A stretch of DNA of 64,000 nucleotides, from assembly GCF_003265995.1 (NCBI RefSeq), contig NZ_MVJN01000003.1, positions 124,001 to 188,000 on the forward strand. Direction: 5' to 3'. This document shows, piece after piece, positions 10,513-23,211 of this stretch. This stretch comes from Legionella quinlivanii. Its GTDB lineage: Bacteria > Pseudomonadota > Gammaproteobacteria > Legionellales > Legionellaceae. Below the pieces are notes generated by a model. The model saw only the letters and a program-made list of their open reading frames with translations, did not search any database and was not told where the DNA came from. The first letter of the stretch is position 1, and every line of letters begins with the position of its first letter. The translations under genes and the position numbers were made by a program.

Positions 10513-10935
10513 TTACTTCAGGTTCTTTCTGACTTTTTGAATAGCACGAATCTGCGCAACCGCGCGCGCCAATTCAGTAGCTGCCATAGAATAATCAATG
10601 TCAGCATTTTTATTGGCAATCGCTTCTTCAGCTCTGGTTTTTGCAGCAAGAGCCGCCGCTTCATCCAGGCTTTCAGCACGCTCAACTTCATCAGCGAGTA
10701 CGGTCACATAGAAAGGCTGAACCTCCAGCATGCCACCCGATACGTAATACACTTCCTGTGTACCGCCCATATGGGTAATCCGAATTTCGCCTGGTTTCAG
10801 CACTGTAAGTAATGGAGCATGGCCGGGAGTAATACCGATTTCTCCCAGCTCGCCGGTGGCGACCACCATCTCCACAACGCCCGAGAAAATTTCTCGTTCA
10901 GCGCTGACAATATCCAAATGGGTTGTAATAGCCAT
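10513..10935 (-). CDS. atpC: F1Fo ATP synthase epsilon subunit
   Basis: The 140-residue epsilon subunit of the F1 central stalk couples gamma rotation to catalysis and can inhibit the enzyme. The N-terminal beta-sandwich ([42 protein letters not shown]) is typical, followed by a two-helix C-terminal domain rich in Ala and Arg. I chose the ATG at 10935 because AGG lies nine bases upstream and the protein then starts [10 protein letters not shown]. An in-frame ATG at 10950 overlaps the atpD stop and would add five atypical residues. Last gene of the atp operon. Confidence 0.95.
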   Translation of the reverse strand: MAITTHLDIVSAEREIFSGVVEMVVATGELGEIGITPGHAPLLTVLKPGEIRITHMGGTQEVYYVSGGMLEVQPFYVTVLADEVERAESLDEAAALAAKTRAEEAIANKNADIDYSMAATELARAVAQIRAIQKVRKNLK

Positions 10936-10946
10936 TTTTTCTTGCC

Positions 10947-12335
<1,389 letters not shown>

Positions 12336-13202
12336 TTATAATGCGCTTGCGCCACCGACAATTTCGGCTAATTCCTGCGTAATAGCCGCCTGTCGAGCTT
12401 TGTTATATGCCAATTGAAATTCTTTAATCAAAGCACCAGCATTATCAGTGGCACTTTTCATTGCTATCATTTTAGCCGCCTGTTCGCAGGCAATATTTTC
12501 CACCACTGCCTGATAAACCTGAAGTTCACTGTAGCGCTCTAATAAAGCATCCAGCAATTCTTTGGAATCCGGTTCGTAGATATAATCCCAATGGTGTGCC
12601 AGTTGGCTGCTATCTTTTTCGTCAGTTGGCAGGGGCAGCATTTGTCTGGTAACCGGCTTTTGGGTCATGGTATTAACGAACTCGTTATAAACCACGTGCA
12701 AAGCGTCAATTTCGCCCTGGTAAAAGGCATCCAGCATGATCTTTACAACACCGATGATATCCCTGACACCTGGTTTATCACCCAAATGATCGGCACTTGC
12801 TATGACATGCCCGCCGACGCGTCGAAAAAATGCCTGACCTTTACGACCTATCACGCAGAGACTGATCTCTTTACCTTCCTGCTGCCATTGGCGCATGTTT
12901 TTGATCGTCTCACGCAACAGATTGGCATTCAAACCACCGCACAATCCACGATCGGAAGTTATCACGATAAGGCCGATGCGTTTGATGTCGCGAACCGTCA
13001 TAAAAGGATGTCGATACTCAGAGTTTGCGCGGGCGATATGTTTGACGACATTATAAATTTTGCTTGCATAGGGTTTTGAGGCTCGCATTGCATCCTGGGT
13101 TTTACGCATTTTGCTTGCAGCCACCATTTCCATAGCACGAGTGATCTTTTGTGTATTCTTCACACTCGCAATTTTTGTGCGGATCTCTTTTGCTCCAGCC
13201 AT
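12336..13202 (-). CDS. atpG: F1Fo ATP synthase gamma subunit
   Basis: The 288-residue gamma subunit is the rotating central shaft of F1. It begins [34 protein letters not shown], the conserved N-terminal helix, and ends with the matching C-terminal helix [30 protein letters not shown]. Length matches the E. coli protein (287). A 69-base gap separates it from atpA, in the standard operon order A-G-D-C. Confidence 0.96.
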   Translation of the reverse strand: MAGAKEIRTKIASVKNTQKITRAMEMVAASKMRKTQDAMRASKPYASKIYNVVKHIARANSEYRHPFMTVRDIKRIGLIVITSDRGLCGGLNANLLRETIKNMRQWQQEGKEISLCVIGRKGQAFFRRVGGHVIASADHLGDKPGVRDIIGVVKIMLDAFYQGEIDALHVVYNEFVNTMTQKPVTRQMLPLPTDEKDSSQLAHHWDYIYEPDSKELLDALLERYSELQVYQAVVENIACEQAAKMIAMKSATDNAGALIKEFQLAYNKARQAAITQELAEIVGGASAL

Positions 13203-13271
13203 ATCTTGCTTCGCCTTTAATTATCAGGATGGTTTAACCATCCTGCGTAATCAATTATTCCTAGTATGCTG

Positions 13272-14822
13272 TTACCAGCTGCCTGTACGCTTGAATTCCT
13301 CTACTGCATGTTTCAGTTGAGATTCAATGTCATTATCGTATGCACCTGATTCATTAATTTTGCTCATCAGGCTGGCATAGGAGCCGTGCATGAAGCTGCG
13401 TAATGCCGTTTCAAAGGCATTCACTTCAACAACAGGCACATCATCGAGATAACCTTTCTCTACGATAAACAGGGACAGTCCCATTTCGGCTACTGATAAT
13501 GGCGCATATTGTTTCTGCTTCATCAGTTCAGTGATCCGCTGGCCACGCTCTAACTGTTTACGTGTGGCATCATCCAGGTCAGAAGCAAATTGCGAGAATG
13601 CTTCCAGCTCCCGGAACTGGGCAAGAGCCAGTCGCGTACCACCGCCAAGTTTCTTCATAATCTTGGTTTGAGCAGCACCACCCACCCGAGAAACAGACAG
13701 GCCGGAGTTGATAGCAGGGCGTACGCCGGAGTTAAACAAATCAACATCCAGGAAGATCTGACCATCGGTAATAGAAATAACGTTGGTTGGTACGAAGGCG
13801 GACACGTCGCCTGCTTGCGTTTCGATAATTGGCAGTGCAGTGAGTGATCCGGTTTTGCCTTTCACTTCGCCGTTCGTTAATTTTTCTACTTCAGCGGCGT
13901 TAATTCTCGCAGCTCTTTCCAGCAAACGTGAATGCAGATAGAAAATATCCCCAGGATAGGCTTCACGTCCAGGTGGACGACGCAGCAGCAGAGAAATCTG
14001 ACGATATGCCCAGGCTTGTTTGGTTAAATCATCATAGACAATCAGTGCATCTTCGCCACGCTCCATGAAGTATTCACCCATAGAACAACCAGAGTAGGGC
14101 GCAATAAACTGCAGCGCTGCAGAATCTGAGGCTCCGGCGACAACCACAATAGTGTGTTCCAGCGCACCGTGCTCTTCAAGTTTGCGAACAATAGCGGACA
14201 CAGAAGAAGCCTTCTGACCGATTGCGACATAAATACATTTAACGCCAGTGCCTTTCTGATTAATAATGGCATCAATGGCAATCGCTGATTTTCCAGTTTG
14301 TCGGTCACCGATGATCAATTCACGCTGACCACGTCCAACAGGGATCATCGCGTCAATCGCTTTAAGACCAGTCTGTACAGGTTGATCAACTGACTGACGA
14401 GCAATAACGCCTGGAGCCACTTTTTCGATAGGAGACATTTTGTCGGCTTCAATTGGACCTTTGCCGTCAATAGGATTCCCCAGGGCGTCAACAACACGTC
14501 CCAAAAGCTTTCTGCCGACAGGCACTTCAAGAATTCGACCAGTACATTTTCCTTTCTGGCCTTCTGACAGGCTTGAGTAATCACCAAGGATTACCGCACC
14601 CACTGAGTCGCGCTCAAGGTTAAGCGCCAGGCCATAGACACCACCAGGAAACTCAATCATTTCACCCTGCATTACATCAGCAAGGCCATGCAAGCGGACA
14701 ATACCATCTTTCAGACTAACGATAGTACCTTCATTTCTGGCTTCGGACGCCACATTAAAATGTTCAATTTTTTTTCTGATTAATTCACTAATTTCAGAAG
14801 GGTTTAGTGCAACTTGTGACAT
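13272..14822 (-). CDS. atpA: F1Fo ATP synthase alpha subunit
   Basis: The 516-residue alpha subunit is the non-catalytic nucleotide-binding partner of beta in F1. It has the P-loop GDRQTGKS (about 169-176) and the [20 protein letters not shown] arginine-finger region near 365-376. The start at 14822 has AGAGGAAC five bases upstream. It follows atpH by 15 bases in the operon. Confidence 0.97.
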   Translation of the reverse strand: MSQVALNPSEISELIRKKIEHFNVASEARNEGTIVSLKDGIVRLHGLADVMQGEMIEFPGGVYGLALNLERDSVGAVILGDYSSLSEGQKGKCTGRILEVPVGRKLLGRVVDALGNPIDGKGPIEADKMSPIEKVAPGVIARQSVDQPVQTGLKAIDAMIPVGRGQRELIIGDRQTGKSAIAIDAIINQKGTGVKCIYVAIGQKASSVSAIVRKLEEHGALEHTIVVVAGASDSAALQFIAPYSGCSMGEYFMERGEDALIVYDDLTKQAWAYRQISLLLRRPPGREAYPGDIFYLHSRLLERAARINAAEVEKLTNGEVKGKTGSLTALPIIETQAGDVSAFVPTNVISITDGQIFLDVDLFNSGVRPAINSGLSVSRVGGAAQTKIMKKLGGGTRLALAQFRELEAFSQFASDLDDATRKQLERGQRITELMKQKQYAPLSVAEMGLSLFIVEKGYLDDVPVVEVNAFETALRSFMHGSYASLMSKINESGAYDNDIESQLKHAVEEFKRTGSW

Positions 14823-14837
14823 GAATAGTTCCTCTTG

Positions 14838-15383
14838 TTATGCGGCAAGGCTGGTACGAAGCGTGGTCAATCTACCACTAACCGAACCATCGATTACCAA
14901 ATCCCCGGCATTGATAATTGCGCCGCCAATCAGCGACTTATCAATTACAATATTCAACTTGACTTTACGCTGCAGACGCTCACTCAAAGCCCTAATCAGT
15001 TTATCTTGCTGAGTATCCGATAACTCGGAATAGCTGAAAACTTCAACTTCGAGTGTCTTCTCATGCTCGGCGCGCTCAGCTTCAAACAGAACCATAATAT
15101 CTGGTAACAGCATTAATCGTCTGTTCTCTGACAGAAGCGCGATAAGATTATTCAGCGCATCGGCATCCGCTCCGGCATTGGAAGGAAGCAATGACGATAG
15201 GAACTGACTATGCTGAGCAGAAGTCGTCGCTGGATTATTGATAAAGCGTTCGCTTTGCTCATTCATAACCAGCAAAGCCAATAGATTTAAATATTCAGAC
15301 CACACCGCCAGCTTCTTTTCATTCAGAGCATGCTCGAAAATGGCTTTGGCATAAGGTCTTGCAAGGGTTACAGTATCTGGCAT
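14838..15383 (-). CDS. atpH: F1Fo ATP synthase delta subunit
   Basis: The 181-residue delta subunit (OSCP homologue) sits on top of F1 and connects it to the b-subunit stalk. It shows the usual N-terminal start [14 protein letters not shown] and the C-terminal motif [34 protein letters not shown]. The ATG at 15383 lies directly after the atpF stop (TAACATG). An in-frame TTG at 15398 inside atpF is rejected because it adds residues outside the conserved start. Confidence 0.95.
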   Translation of the reverse strand: MPDTVTLARPYAKAIFEHALNEKKLAVWSEYLNLLALLVMNEQSERFINNPATTSAQHSQFLSSLLPSNAGADADALNNLIALLSENRRLMLLPDIMVLFEAERAEHEKTLEVEVFSYSELSDTQQDKLIRALSERLQRKVKLNIVIDKSLIGGAIINAGDLVIDGSVSGRLTTLRTSLAA

Positions 15384-15384
15384 G

Positions 15385-15855
15385 TTAAATCTCTTCAATC
15401 AGGTTATCTAACAAGGCACTGTTTGCTTGAACATCAATCGTCTTCCGCAGAATTTTTTCCGCACTGGCAACAGCCAGTTGAGCCACTTGCTTGCGCAAGT
15501 CATCTTTGGCGCGATTGATTTCCTGCTGTAACTGTTCGTGAGCCAACTTAACCTGCTTTTGCGCTTCAAGCTTGGCTTCTTCTTTAGCCTCTTCAATAAG
15601 TTGACTGGCTCTTTTGGTCGCTTTTTCGATTATTTCAGCAGAATGCGCTTTAGCCTGCTTGAGCTCATCTTTCACACGGTGCTGAGCCAATTCAAGCTCT
15701 TTGCGTCCACGCTCGGCTGCTGCAAGACCATCAGCAATTTTTTCCTGACGCTCTTCCATTGCTTTCGCTAATGGCGGCCATACGAATTTCATGGTAAACC
15801 ATACAAATGCAGCAAATACGAGCATTTGTACTATTAGTGTTAAGTTAATTTCCAA
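15385..15855 (-). CDS. atpF: F1Fo ATP synthase b subunit (TTG start)
   Basis: The 156-residue b subunit has one N-terminal transmembrane helix ([31 protein letters not shown]) and a long Lys/Glu/Ala coiled coil forming the peripheral stalk. No ATG lies at the expected N-terminus. A TTG at 15855 is preceded by GGGGAG at normal spacing, gives exactly the length of the E. coli protein (156), and is my choice. A rare start may help set the low b-subunit level relative to subunit c. Confidence 0.95.
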   Translation of the reverse strand: MEINLTLIVQMLVFAAFVWFTMKFVWPPLAKAMEERQEKIADGLAAAERGRKELELAQHRVKDELKQAKAHSAEIIEKATKRASQLIEEAKEEAKLEAQKQVKLAHEQLQQEINRAKDDLRKQVAQLAVASAEKILRKTIDVQANSALLDNLIEEI

Positions 15856-15910
15856 CGCAGTTTCTCCCCTGTAACAGTTCAGGGCGCATTCACGCCCCTA
15901 GACGGTGTTA

Positions 15911-16210
<300 letters not shown>

Positions 16211-16222
16211 TTAAAGTTAAAC

Positions 16223-17441
<1,219 letters not shown>

Positions 17442-17553
17442 AAAATAACCTACCTTTCCAGGCGCGGATTATAATGGAATCAACCTGGATAAGCAACGCA
17501 ATCATTCATTTCCCTTATAAATCCTCTCGCCCCTCAGGTGTGAGAGTTAGAGA

Positions 17554-17667
17554 CACTGCCATTAAGTTAAGGAAATTTTGTCTTTCCCGCGAAGGCGGGA
17601 ATCCATTCCTCAATTGGCATTATAGCGAGCTTAGAGATGGATCCCCGCCTTCGCGGGGAGGACAGTT
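17554..17667. repeat. Hairpin element, family A copy 2
   Basis: The core at 17578-17667 is nearly the same as at 10401-10490 and 39105-39194: a CCCGCGAAGGCGGGAATCC stem, the TCTCAATTGGCATTATAG-type middle and ATCCCCGCCTTCGCGGGG. On the left it keeps the outer sequence CACTGCCATTAAGTTAAG (17554-17571), which matches the right end of copy 3 in reverse complement. No matching right end is visible, so this copy looks truncated, possibly by the neighbouring inverted repeat. Confidence 0.9.
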
Positions 17668-17694
17668 TATATACATGTCATTAGTCACAGGTAC

Positions 17695-17778
17695 CCGTCA
17701 TCTCGAACGCAGTGAGAGATCTCCAAATTTTGGTTTGTGCCAGCATTCGGAGATCTCTCACTGCGTTCGAGATGACGG
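17695..17778. repeat. Long perfect inverted repeat (30-bp arms)
   Basis: Arms at 17695-17724 and 17749-17778 are exact reverse complements around a 24-base loop; the left arm begins CCGTCATCTCGAACGCAGTG. It lies in the 491-base gap between atpI and the small His-rich gene, which also holds family A copy 2; the remaining 17779-17932 has only the upstream region of that gene. The pattern is the same as the repeat at 3500-3585 but with a different stem sequence. Confidence 0.88.
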
Positions 17779-17932
17779 CATGTCTGTGAATGATGACACA
17801 GTTTGATGAACACCCTCGCGCCAAATGGCTTATTTCAATCACTTTGCCTATATTTTAATTAGGAGTGCTGCCCTTATTTTGGAGGAGCATTTATTCCTGT
17901 CTGAACTGATTTGACAAGTTAAGGAATTACTT

Positions 17933-18175
17933 ATGTCTGAAAAGCAACAAGGCACCGCAGCCACTATGCGGGAAAAAATGCTCCATCGCTATGACGATGG
18001 TCATCATCATAAGCACAACAAAAATCACTTCACCTATCGAAAACACTGTAAATCCCATCCTGTGCAGGCTCTTAATGGACTTGACGAAAGCGATGACAAT
18101 GAGTCAACCGGATTGTTGCGTGCATTTAAATTAAGAAAAATTCGCAAACGACTGGATAAAGGTCGATTCCATTGA
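17933..18175 (+). CDS. Small His-rich basic protein, unknown
   Basis: An 80-residue protein with a strong ribosome-binding site (AAGGA seven bases before the ATG). Residues 18-42 contain nine histidines (HRYDDGHHHKHNKNHF...HCKSH), and the C-terminus is highly basic (KLRKIRKRLDKGRFH). No family is recognised. The histidines and one cysteine could bind metal, and the basic tail could bind nucleic acid, but neither is shown. It converges on the BON lipoprotein gene. Confidence 0.6.
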   Translation: MSEKQQGTAATMREKMLHRYDDGHHHKHNKNHFTYRKHCKSHPVQALNGLDESDDNESTGLLRAFKLRKIRKRLDKGRFH

Positions 18176-18185
18176 TAAAGTTAAT

Positions 18186-18255
18186 GCTAACCTCCAGGTT
18201 AGCCACTTCCTGGTTTGGGTCGGTACACTGTGGTCTGTGTTTGCGCAGACCACAG
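18186..18255. terminator. Pair of hairpins between convergent genes
   Basis: Two perfect stems follow the small His-rich gene: GCTAACCT/AGGTTAGC (18186-18203) and CTGTGGTCTG/CAGACCACAG (18228-18237 with 18246-18255). The second ends five bases before the stop codon of the convergent BON gene. Neither has a long T run, so they are probable but not textbook terminators, working for both directions. Confidence 0.5.
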
Positions 18256-18259
18256 ATTT

Positions 18260-18847
18260 CTAGCCATTTGGAGCGGGGGTTTCGCTCAAATTATAGTAGC
18301 GCATCAGTTTCACCACGCGAATGACATCACTTGTATTACGTGCGATCTCAATAACCCGCTCAGCCTGTCTTGGCCGCACATCCCCCATGATGTATACGAT
18401 TCTATCAGAGGTAATAATTTTAAAGGCTTTGGGATCAATTGAGGCATCTGCGAAAATCTGACTTCGTATTTTGGTGGTTATCCAGCTATCCTGCAAGCCA
18501 CTGCCTGCGTCCTGACTTACATCGACCTGATCAAATAATTCGCGATAACCACTGAGACTATTTAAACGACGAACCGCAACATCGCGCAGATGCTGGCTGG
18601 GTACATGACCTGCTAACAGTACGTCGCCATTTAATACAGCCAAGTCCAGGGAACAGCCGGGTTGCTTCAGGATTCTGTCATCAAACAGGATATGGTGGGC
18701 GTTCGCGGCCAGCTGATAATCATCCAGCTTTTTATATACATCATGTCTGTCATAAATCAGGTTAGCGCCAGTCCATACGCTGCCCAGGCAACCGCCGAGC
18801 AGCAATGACATCAAGATGATTACGATGTGTCCCATCCCTGGTCTCAT
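18260..18847 (-). CDS. BON-domain outer-membrane lipoprotein (DolP-like), copy 2
   Basis: A 195-residue lipoprotein with signal peptide and lipobox LLGGC (Cys20), followed by two BON domains (roughly 47-115 and 122-190), each with a G-x-V-x-L-x-G pattern (NGDVLLAGHVPS; DRIVYIMGDVRP). DolP (YraP) of enterobacteria keeps the outer membrane intact. The diaA-yraN-lpoA neighbours match the E. coli lpoA-yraN-diaA-dolP cluster. It follows a paralogue by one base, so this genome has two tandem dolP-like genes. Confidence 0.85.
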   Translation of the reverse strand: MRPGMGHIVIILMSLLLGGCLGSVWTGANLIYDRHDVYKKLDDYQLAANAHHILFDDRILKQPGCSLDLAVLNGDVLLAGHVPSQHLRDVAVRRLNSLSGYRELFDQVDVSQDAGSGLQDSWITTKIRSQIFADASIDPKAFKIITSDRIVYIMGDVRPRQAERVIEIARNTSDVIRVVKLMRYYNLSETPAPNG

Positions 18848-18848
18848 A

Positions 18849-19412
18849 CTAGGTTATGTACTGGAAAACTTTGACTACCTTTTGAACTCCAGGAACCTGT
18901 CTGGCCACTTCCACTGCCAAATCGCCTTGCTCCTGAGTAACAATTCCCATCAGATAGACTACTGCATTCTCGGTAACAACCCGAATTGAACCGGACTCAA
19001 GATTTTTTCGCGTAAGCATACGACTTCGTACCTGGCTAGTCATCCAGCTATCGCGGGTTTGCTGCGACATGGATAATGGGTATCCCAGCGTGATTTCATC
19101 ATAAACCCGCCGCACATGAGGAGTTCTCTGAGCAATCTTTTCTGCCATAACCCGCAGTGAAGCAGTTGGCGTTTGTCCCACCAGCAACACTATCTGGTTA
19201 AAACTGACCACTGAAATCCGGGAATCAGCAAACTGCGGATCAGTTACTATTTCCTTATGAACCAGATGATATATCCGGGCATCACTCTCAAGCATCGACA
19301 GGCTGCGCCGATCATAGACAATAGCCCCGGCAGCCGCTCCTGCTACAACCGCTGCGACACAGCCGCTTAATAAAGCGCTAATCAGTAAAAAGCACAAGGC
19401 ACGAAACTTCAT
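18849..19412 (-). CDS. BON-domain outer-membrane lipoprotein (DolP-like), copy 1
   Basis: A 187-residue lipoprotein with signal peptide and lipobox ALLSGC (Cys18), an Ala/Gly-rich segment (AAVVAGAAAGAIVYDRRSL) as in DolP, and two BON domains (about 44-115 and 119-187). It is closer to classical DolP than its downstream partner because of this AGAAAGA...YDRR segment. It lies three bases after diaA. Role inferred: outer-membrane integrity at the division site. Confidence 0.87.
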   Translation of the reverse strand: MKFRALCFLLISALLSGCVAAVVAGAAAGAIVYDRRSLSMLESDARIYHLVHKEIVTDPQFADSRISVVSFNQIVLLVGQTPTASLRVMAEKIAQRTPHVRRVYDEITLGYPLSMSQQTRDSWMTSQVRSRMLTRKNLESGSIRVVTENAVVYLMGIVTQEQGDLAVEVARQVPGVQKVVKVFQYIT

Positions 19413-19415
19413 GGT

Positions 19416-20015
19416 TTACCTCAACATCTGCCCAAACAACGACTGGTCAATTAAATCACAAAAACAGTGCAGGATAAACAAGTGTGTTTCTCTTATTCGT
19501 GCAGCACTGTCTGAGGCAACCCGGATCTCAATATCTTCAGGCCCCAGATGATTAGCCAGGAGACCTCCATCACGGCCATTTAAGGCGATAGTGTCCATGC
19601 CTCGATCATTAGCAGCATTGACAGCCTGTAAAATACTATTGGAATTCCCCGATGTGGTTAAAACCAGCAATACATCACCCTCCTGGCCCAGAGCATAGAT
19701 TTGCCGTGCAAAAACCTGATCGAAATGACTGTAGTTTGCAATCGATGTCACAGCCGCCACATCACTGCTTAAGGAGACAAAAGGCAGCGAGGGGCGCTCG
19801 ACATCAAAATGATTTAACATGGCGGCTGAAAGATGCAGGCCATTAGCAGCTGAACCGCCATTACCGCAAATCAGTACCTTATTGTCGCTTAACAGGCAAT
19901 TCACCAATCGCAGGCCGGCTTTTGCAATCAGTGAGGACAGACTGTCGGCCACAGCCAATTTGGCCTCGATGCTGATACCAAATAATTGTCTTACTCGTTC
20001 TTCCATTTGCGTCAT
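19416..20015 (-). CDS. diaA: SIS-domain protein DiaA
   Basis: The 199-residue protein is a single SIS domain with ICGNGGSAANGLHLSAAML near residues 49-67 and LLVLTTSGNSNSILQAV around 115-131. It resembles both DiaA, which binds DnaA and times initiation, and the phosphoheptose isomerase GmhA. The gene context (lpoA-yraN-diaA-dolP) and the overall length favour DiaA, as in E. coli yraO. Confidence 0.82.
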   Translation of the reverse strand: MTQMEERVRQLFGISIEAKLAVADSLSSLIAKAGLRLVNCLLSDNKVLICGNGGSAANGLHLSAAMLNHFDVERPSLPFVSLSSDVAAVTSIANYSHFDQVFARQIYALGQEGDVLLVLTTSGNSNSILQAVNAANDRGMDTIALNGRDGGLLANHLGPEDIEIRVASDSAARIRETHLFILHCFCDLIDQSLFGQMLR

Positions 20016-20039
20016 AACTACAACGTTCCTTGTTTAAGT

Positions 20040-20396
20040 TTAGTAATAACTATCAAATGCATTTTTTATCCACTCTATCTGTAAAGGTTTACCTTCAAAA
20101 AGCACTACATCAAAGCGCGCTGCACATTTGTCATGCAGTTTTTTGGTTAATAAATAATAATTCGCTGTTTTTATCAACTTGCGTTGCTTGGCAACTGTGA
20201 TACTGGCTATGGCACCGCCGTAGTCGGAAGAACTTCTTGCACGGACCTCCACAAAAACCAGCGTGGACGCATCACGCATAATCACATCCACTTCACCCCA
20301 TCGACATCTGAAATTTGATTCAATGAATTGCAGTCCCTGCTTTTTTAGAAACTGAATAGCCTGACTTTCAGTTTTCTTCCCAAATTCTACTGACAT
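20040..20396 (-). CDS. yraN: YraN (UPF0102) nuclease-like protein
   Basis: The 118-residue protein has the UPF0102 pattern GKKTESQAIQFLKKQGLQFIESNFRCRWGEVDVIMRDASTLVFVEVRAR. The E-x(n)-E-V-D...FVEV-R residues belong to an endonuclease-like fold related to Holliday-junction resolvases. No activity is established. It lies between lpoA and diaA in the conserved cluster. Confidence 0.9.
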   Translation of the reverse strand: MSVEFGKKTESQAIQFLKKQGLQFIESNFRCRWGEVDVIMRDASTLVFVEVRARSSSDYGGAIASITVAKQRKLIKTANYYLLTKKLHDKCAARFDVVLFEGKPLQIEWIKNAFDSYY

Positions 20397-20404
20397 AGTG
20401 TTAT

Positions 20405-22210
20405 CTAGGTGGTTTCACTGGTTAAACGGGCAACACCGCCGCTAAAACGCCCCCAGGCCATCACTCTGGCCACCTGCTGTGCCCGATTCAGGTATAAAAC
20501 GCCGTCTTTGTCATTAATTCCCATTGCCGGAAACAGTTGCAGCTGGTTCAAATGTGTTCCCAGGGTGTAACTATCTGCACCAATAGCGTACAGGCGGTTG
20601 TAACTGTTATATTGTTCCGGCCAGTTCTTGCTGGCCAGTTGATGATTAAATACCCAAGGCATATCGCAGAAAATAATCCCGTCGAGATCCCGGTCACGCA
20701 TCGTATTCGGGGTGCCGGCATATACAGAAGAGGTGGCGAATACCGGAACATCGCCGGCAAAATAATATTTAAGTAATGGCATGATCTGGCGAGCCTTGGA
20801 AGGGTAGGCAAGCAAGAAGATCATATCGAAGTCCTGGCGGCGAATTGGCCCGGCAAGCCTGGCTTCCTCCGTTCCTGGTTTAAATTGCTTCTCACTGGCT
20901 TTCTTTTCAGAAACCTGCAACAGCTCGCGAATGCCCTTATTCAGGTCAGACTGATTATCGTAAACCAATTGATCAACAACGATACCCCCGGCGCTCTTCC
21001 ATTGCGCATCAAAGGCCGTGACAATCTCTTTGCCCCAGGCGCCATCTGGAGCAATGATGAGCGCACGCCGCAAGCCTTTCTTGCTGGCCTTAACGGCGAC
21101 CTGACGGGCCTCATTGCCAGGCGAAAGCCCGAATTGATAAGCATTCTGATTACTCTCAACATCAGTATCATTCAGAAAAACAGTGGGTACAGGATGCTCT
21201 ATGGCAGCTACACGCGCCACATCCGCTTTAGTTAAAGGGCCTACCACATAATCAGCGCCATTTTCTATCGCCTGCTGATAGAGACTGACCGCATCTGCGG
21301 ACGCTGTGTCATAAAGCTGAACATTGATTTGTTTTCCGGAGGTATCTGAATTGTGAGCAGACATAAATCCGTCTCTTATGGCACCTCCTGGTCCTGCCAG
21401 TGCTCCGGACAAGGGTAATAACAACGCGACCTGCCGGGGTCCATCATGCAAGTTGGATTTTATCGCCGCCAGTGATGGTGGAAGCAGGTTGTTAGCAGGA
21501 TGATTACTGTAGTCTTCCTGCCATTTTTCCAGTCTGTAGACCAGATTTGATCCACCGTCGGGCTGTCTTGAAATTAAAGCGAGGTTTAGCCAGCCTTTCA
21601 GTTCAGAACCTTCTTTGGCCTCCATATCCAGAGTATTTAATTCGGCAATCGGCAATCGGGTTAAATCCAGCCAGAGTAATTTTCGATTATTGTCGGCAGC
21701 GCTGCCATTAACAAGAAGTTTATCCAGTTTAATTCGTTCATTAATTGCGTAAACGGAATTATTGCCTGCTTCATAGGCACTGGCTAACACCTCATGATAC
21801 TGGCTGAAAAAATAAGCGGGAATTTCATCCGACTTTTGAATCGAAGCCAATCGTGAAATAGCCGATTTGGGCTGATCACGCATTAGATCAATTTTTGCCA
21901 GCAGGATATTCTTTTCACTGGTTTGTGCTGCATTAAGCCCGTCTAACTGTGTTAAGATATCATTGGCATCGCGCCACTGGCCATCATTCAAATATCGTCC
22001 GGCGGCCAGAATGAGCAGGCCATTTCGCTCATCCCCTGACTGATTGTTTGCCATGGCCAGATAGGCTTCGGCAGGCATACTGAAAGGAGAGGGAGCTTCG
22101 GACTGGTGGACCATTGGGCGGTTTTCTATCGCTGCCTTGGTACAGTGGGTTAATAACAATACTGAAGCAGTCAATATCGATAATTTGGCTAAACGAGATT
22201 TAACGAGCAT
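20405..22210 (-). CDS. lpoA: Penicillin-binding protein activator LpoA
   Basis: A 601-residue outer-membrane lipoprotein that in E. coli activates the peptidoglycan synthase PBP1A. After a signal peptide (MLVKSRLAKLSILTASVLLLTHC) comes an N-terminal helical-repeat half (about 35-250) and a C-terminal periplasmic-binding-protein-like half (from RQVALLLPLSGALAGPGGAIRDGFM). The lipobox LTHC has His before the Cys, which is unusual. I prefer the ATG at 22210 because it gives a proper signal peptide. An in-frame ATG at 22252 would overlap the rsmI start on the other strand and would push the signal peptide inward. Confidence 0.9.
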   Translation of the reverse strand: MLVKSRLAKLSILTASVLLLTHCTKAAIENRPMVHQSEAPSPFSMPAEAYLAMANNQSGDERNGLLILAAGRYLNDGQWRDANDILTQLDGLNAAQTSEKNILLAKIDLMRDQPKSAISRLASIQKSDEIPAYFFSQYHEVLASAYEAGNNSVYAINERIKLDKLLVNGSAADNNRKLLWLDLTRLPIAELNTLDMEAKEGSELKGWLNLALISRQPDGGSNLVYRLEKWQEDYSNHPANNLLPPSLAAIKSNLHDGPRQVALLLPLSGALAGPGGAIRDGFMSAHNSDTSGKQINVQLYDTASADAVSLYQQAIENGADYVVGPLTKADVARVAAIEHPVPTVFLNDTDVESNQNAYQFGLSPGNEARQVAVKASKKGLRRALIIAPDGAWGKEIVTAFDAQWKSAGGIVVDQLVYDNQSDLNKGIRELLQVSEKKASEKQFKPGTEEARLAGPIRRQDFDMIFLLAYPSKARQIMPLLKYYFAGDVPVFATSSVYAGTPNTMRDRDLDGIIFCDMPWVFNHQLASKNWPEQYNSYNRLYAIGADSYTLGTHLNQLQLFPAMGINDKDGVLYLNRAQQVARVMAWGRFSGGVARLTSETT

Positions 22211-22250
22211 GAAAATGAGTCCACAACGCTGGAACCACATAGGATAAACC

Positions 22251-23093
22251 ATGACAAATTCTTCGGCAACTGTTCCCGGTACCCTTTATATTGTCGCTAC
22301 ACCCATTGGCAATTTACAGGATATTAGTTTGCGCGCTGTGGAAACACTTAAACAAGTCGATGGCATTCTGGCGGAAGATACGCGGCATTCGGGCCAGCTC
22401 TGTCATGCATTGGGCATTGAAAAACCACTGATTTCCCTGCATGAACATAATGAAAGCTCAAAAGCAGAGCAGGTGCTTGCCTGGCTTCAGTCGGGCAAGT
22501 CCTATGCCTTAATCAGCGATGCGGGAACACCTCTTATTAGTGATCCCGGTTTTGTTCTGGTACGCCTGCTGCGTGAACAACTGATTCCGGTCGTTCCCGT
22601 TCCCGGTTGCTGTGCCTTGATTACTGCGCTTTCAGCTTCGGGTATACCCTGCGACACCTTCAGTTTTCTGGGTTTTTTGCCCGCTAAAAGCAAAGCCAGG
22701 AAAGACAGGCTGGAAGAGATGAAAATGCGTTCTGAAACGCTGGTTGTGTATGAGTCGACTCATCGTATAATCGATAGTCTGCATGATATCGCTGAAGTTT
22801 ATGGTTCTGATTACCGTCTGGTTTTAGCAAAAGAACTCACTAAAACCTATGAGCATTTTGAGCAAGGTTCTGCAGAACACATCATTGCCTGGCTACAGAG
22901 CGAGTCTGGACGCAGCAAAGGCGAATTTGTACTTTTATTTCCGCCGCTTTCGCAAGAGAAAACGACAGACGATACCCAACTGTTAAAAATTCTGCTTGAA
23001 GAACTCCCACTAAAACAAGCGGTTAAAATTGCATCCCGTATTAGTAAAACATCGAAGAACGAGCTGTATCAATTAGCCCTTCGCTTGCAATAA
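22251..23093 (+). CDS. rsmI: 16S rRNA 2'-O-ribose C1402 methyltransferase
   Basis: The 280-residue RsmI methylates the ribose of C1402 in 16S rRNA. Conserved segments are TLYIVATPIGNLQDISLRAVETL, AEDTRHSGQL, ALISDAGTPLISDPG and VPVPGCCALITALSASGIP, typical of tetrapyrrole-methylase-fold enzymes. The ATG at 22251 has AGGAT upstream. It diverges from lpoA, as in many gammaproteobacteria. Confidence 0.96.
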   Translation: MTNSSATVPGTLYIVATPIGNLQDISLRAVETLKQVDGILAEDTRHSGQLCHALGIEKPLISLHEHNESSKAEQVLAWLQSGKSYALISDAGTPLISDPGFVLVRLLREQLIPVVPVPGCCALITALSASGIPCDTFSFLGFLPAKSKARKDRLEEMKMRSETLVVYESTHRIIDSLHDIAEVYGSDYRLVLAKELTKTYEHFEQGSAEHIIAWLQSESGRSKGEFVLLFPPLSQEKTTDDTQLLKILLEELPLKQAVKIASRISKTSKNELYQLALRLQ

Positions 23094-23211
23094 GCAAATC
23101 TGAAACATTATTTACCACTCTGTTTCGTAGACTTGTAATTTGACTAAAACATATCTACCATGTTAGATATATTTACATCTCTGCACAATGATTCTGCATA
23201 AGGATTCAGAA

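Noticed and set aside
12591..13079. Open frame antisense to atpG
   Set aside because: Shadow of a conserved gene; no independent support.
17474..17806. Open frame across the atpI upstream gap
   Set aside because: It runs through two unrelated hairpin repeats, so the translation is an accident of repeat sequence.
19416..20015. GmhA phosphoheptose isomerase
   Set aside because: The fold is shared, but the lpoA-yraN-dolP neighbourhood fits DiaA better.
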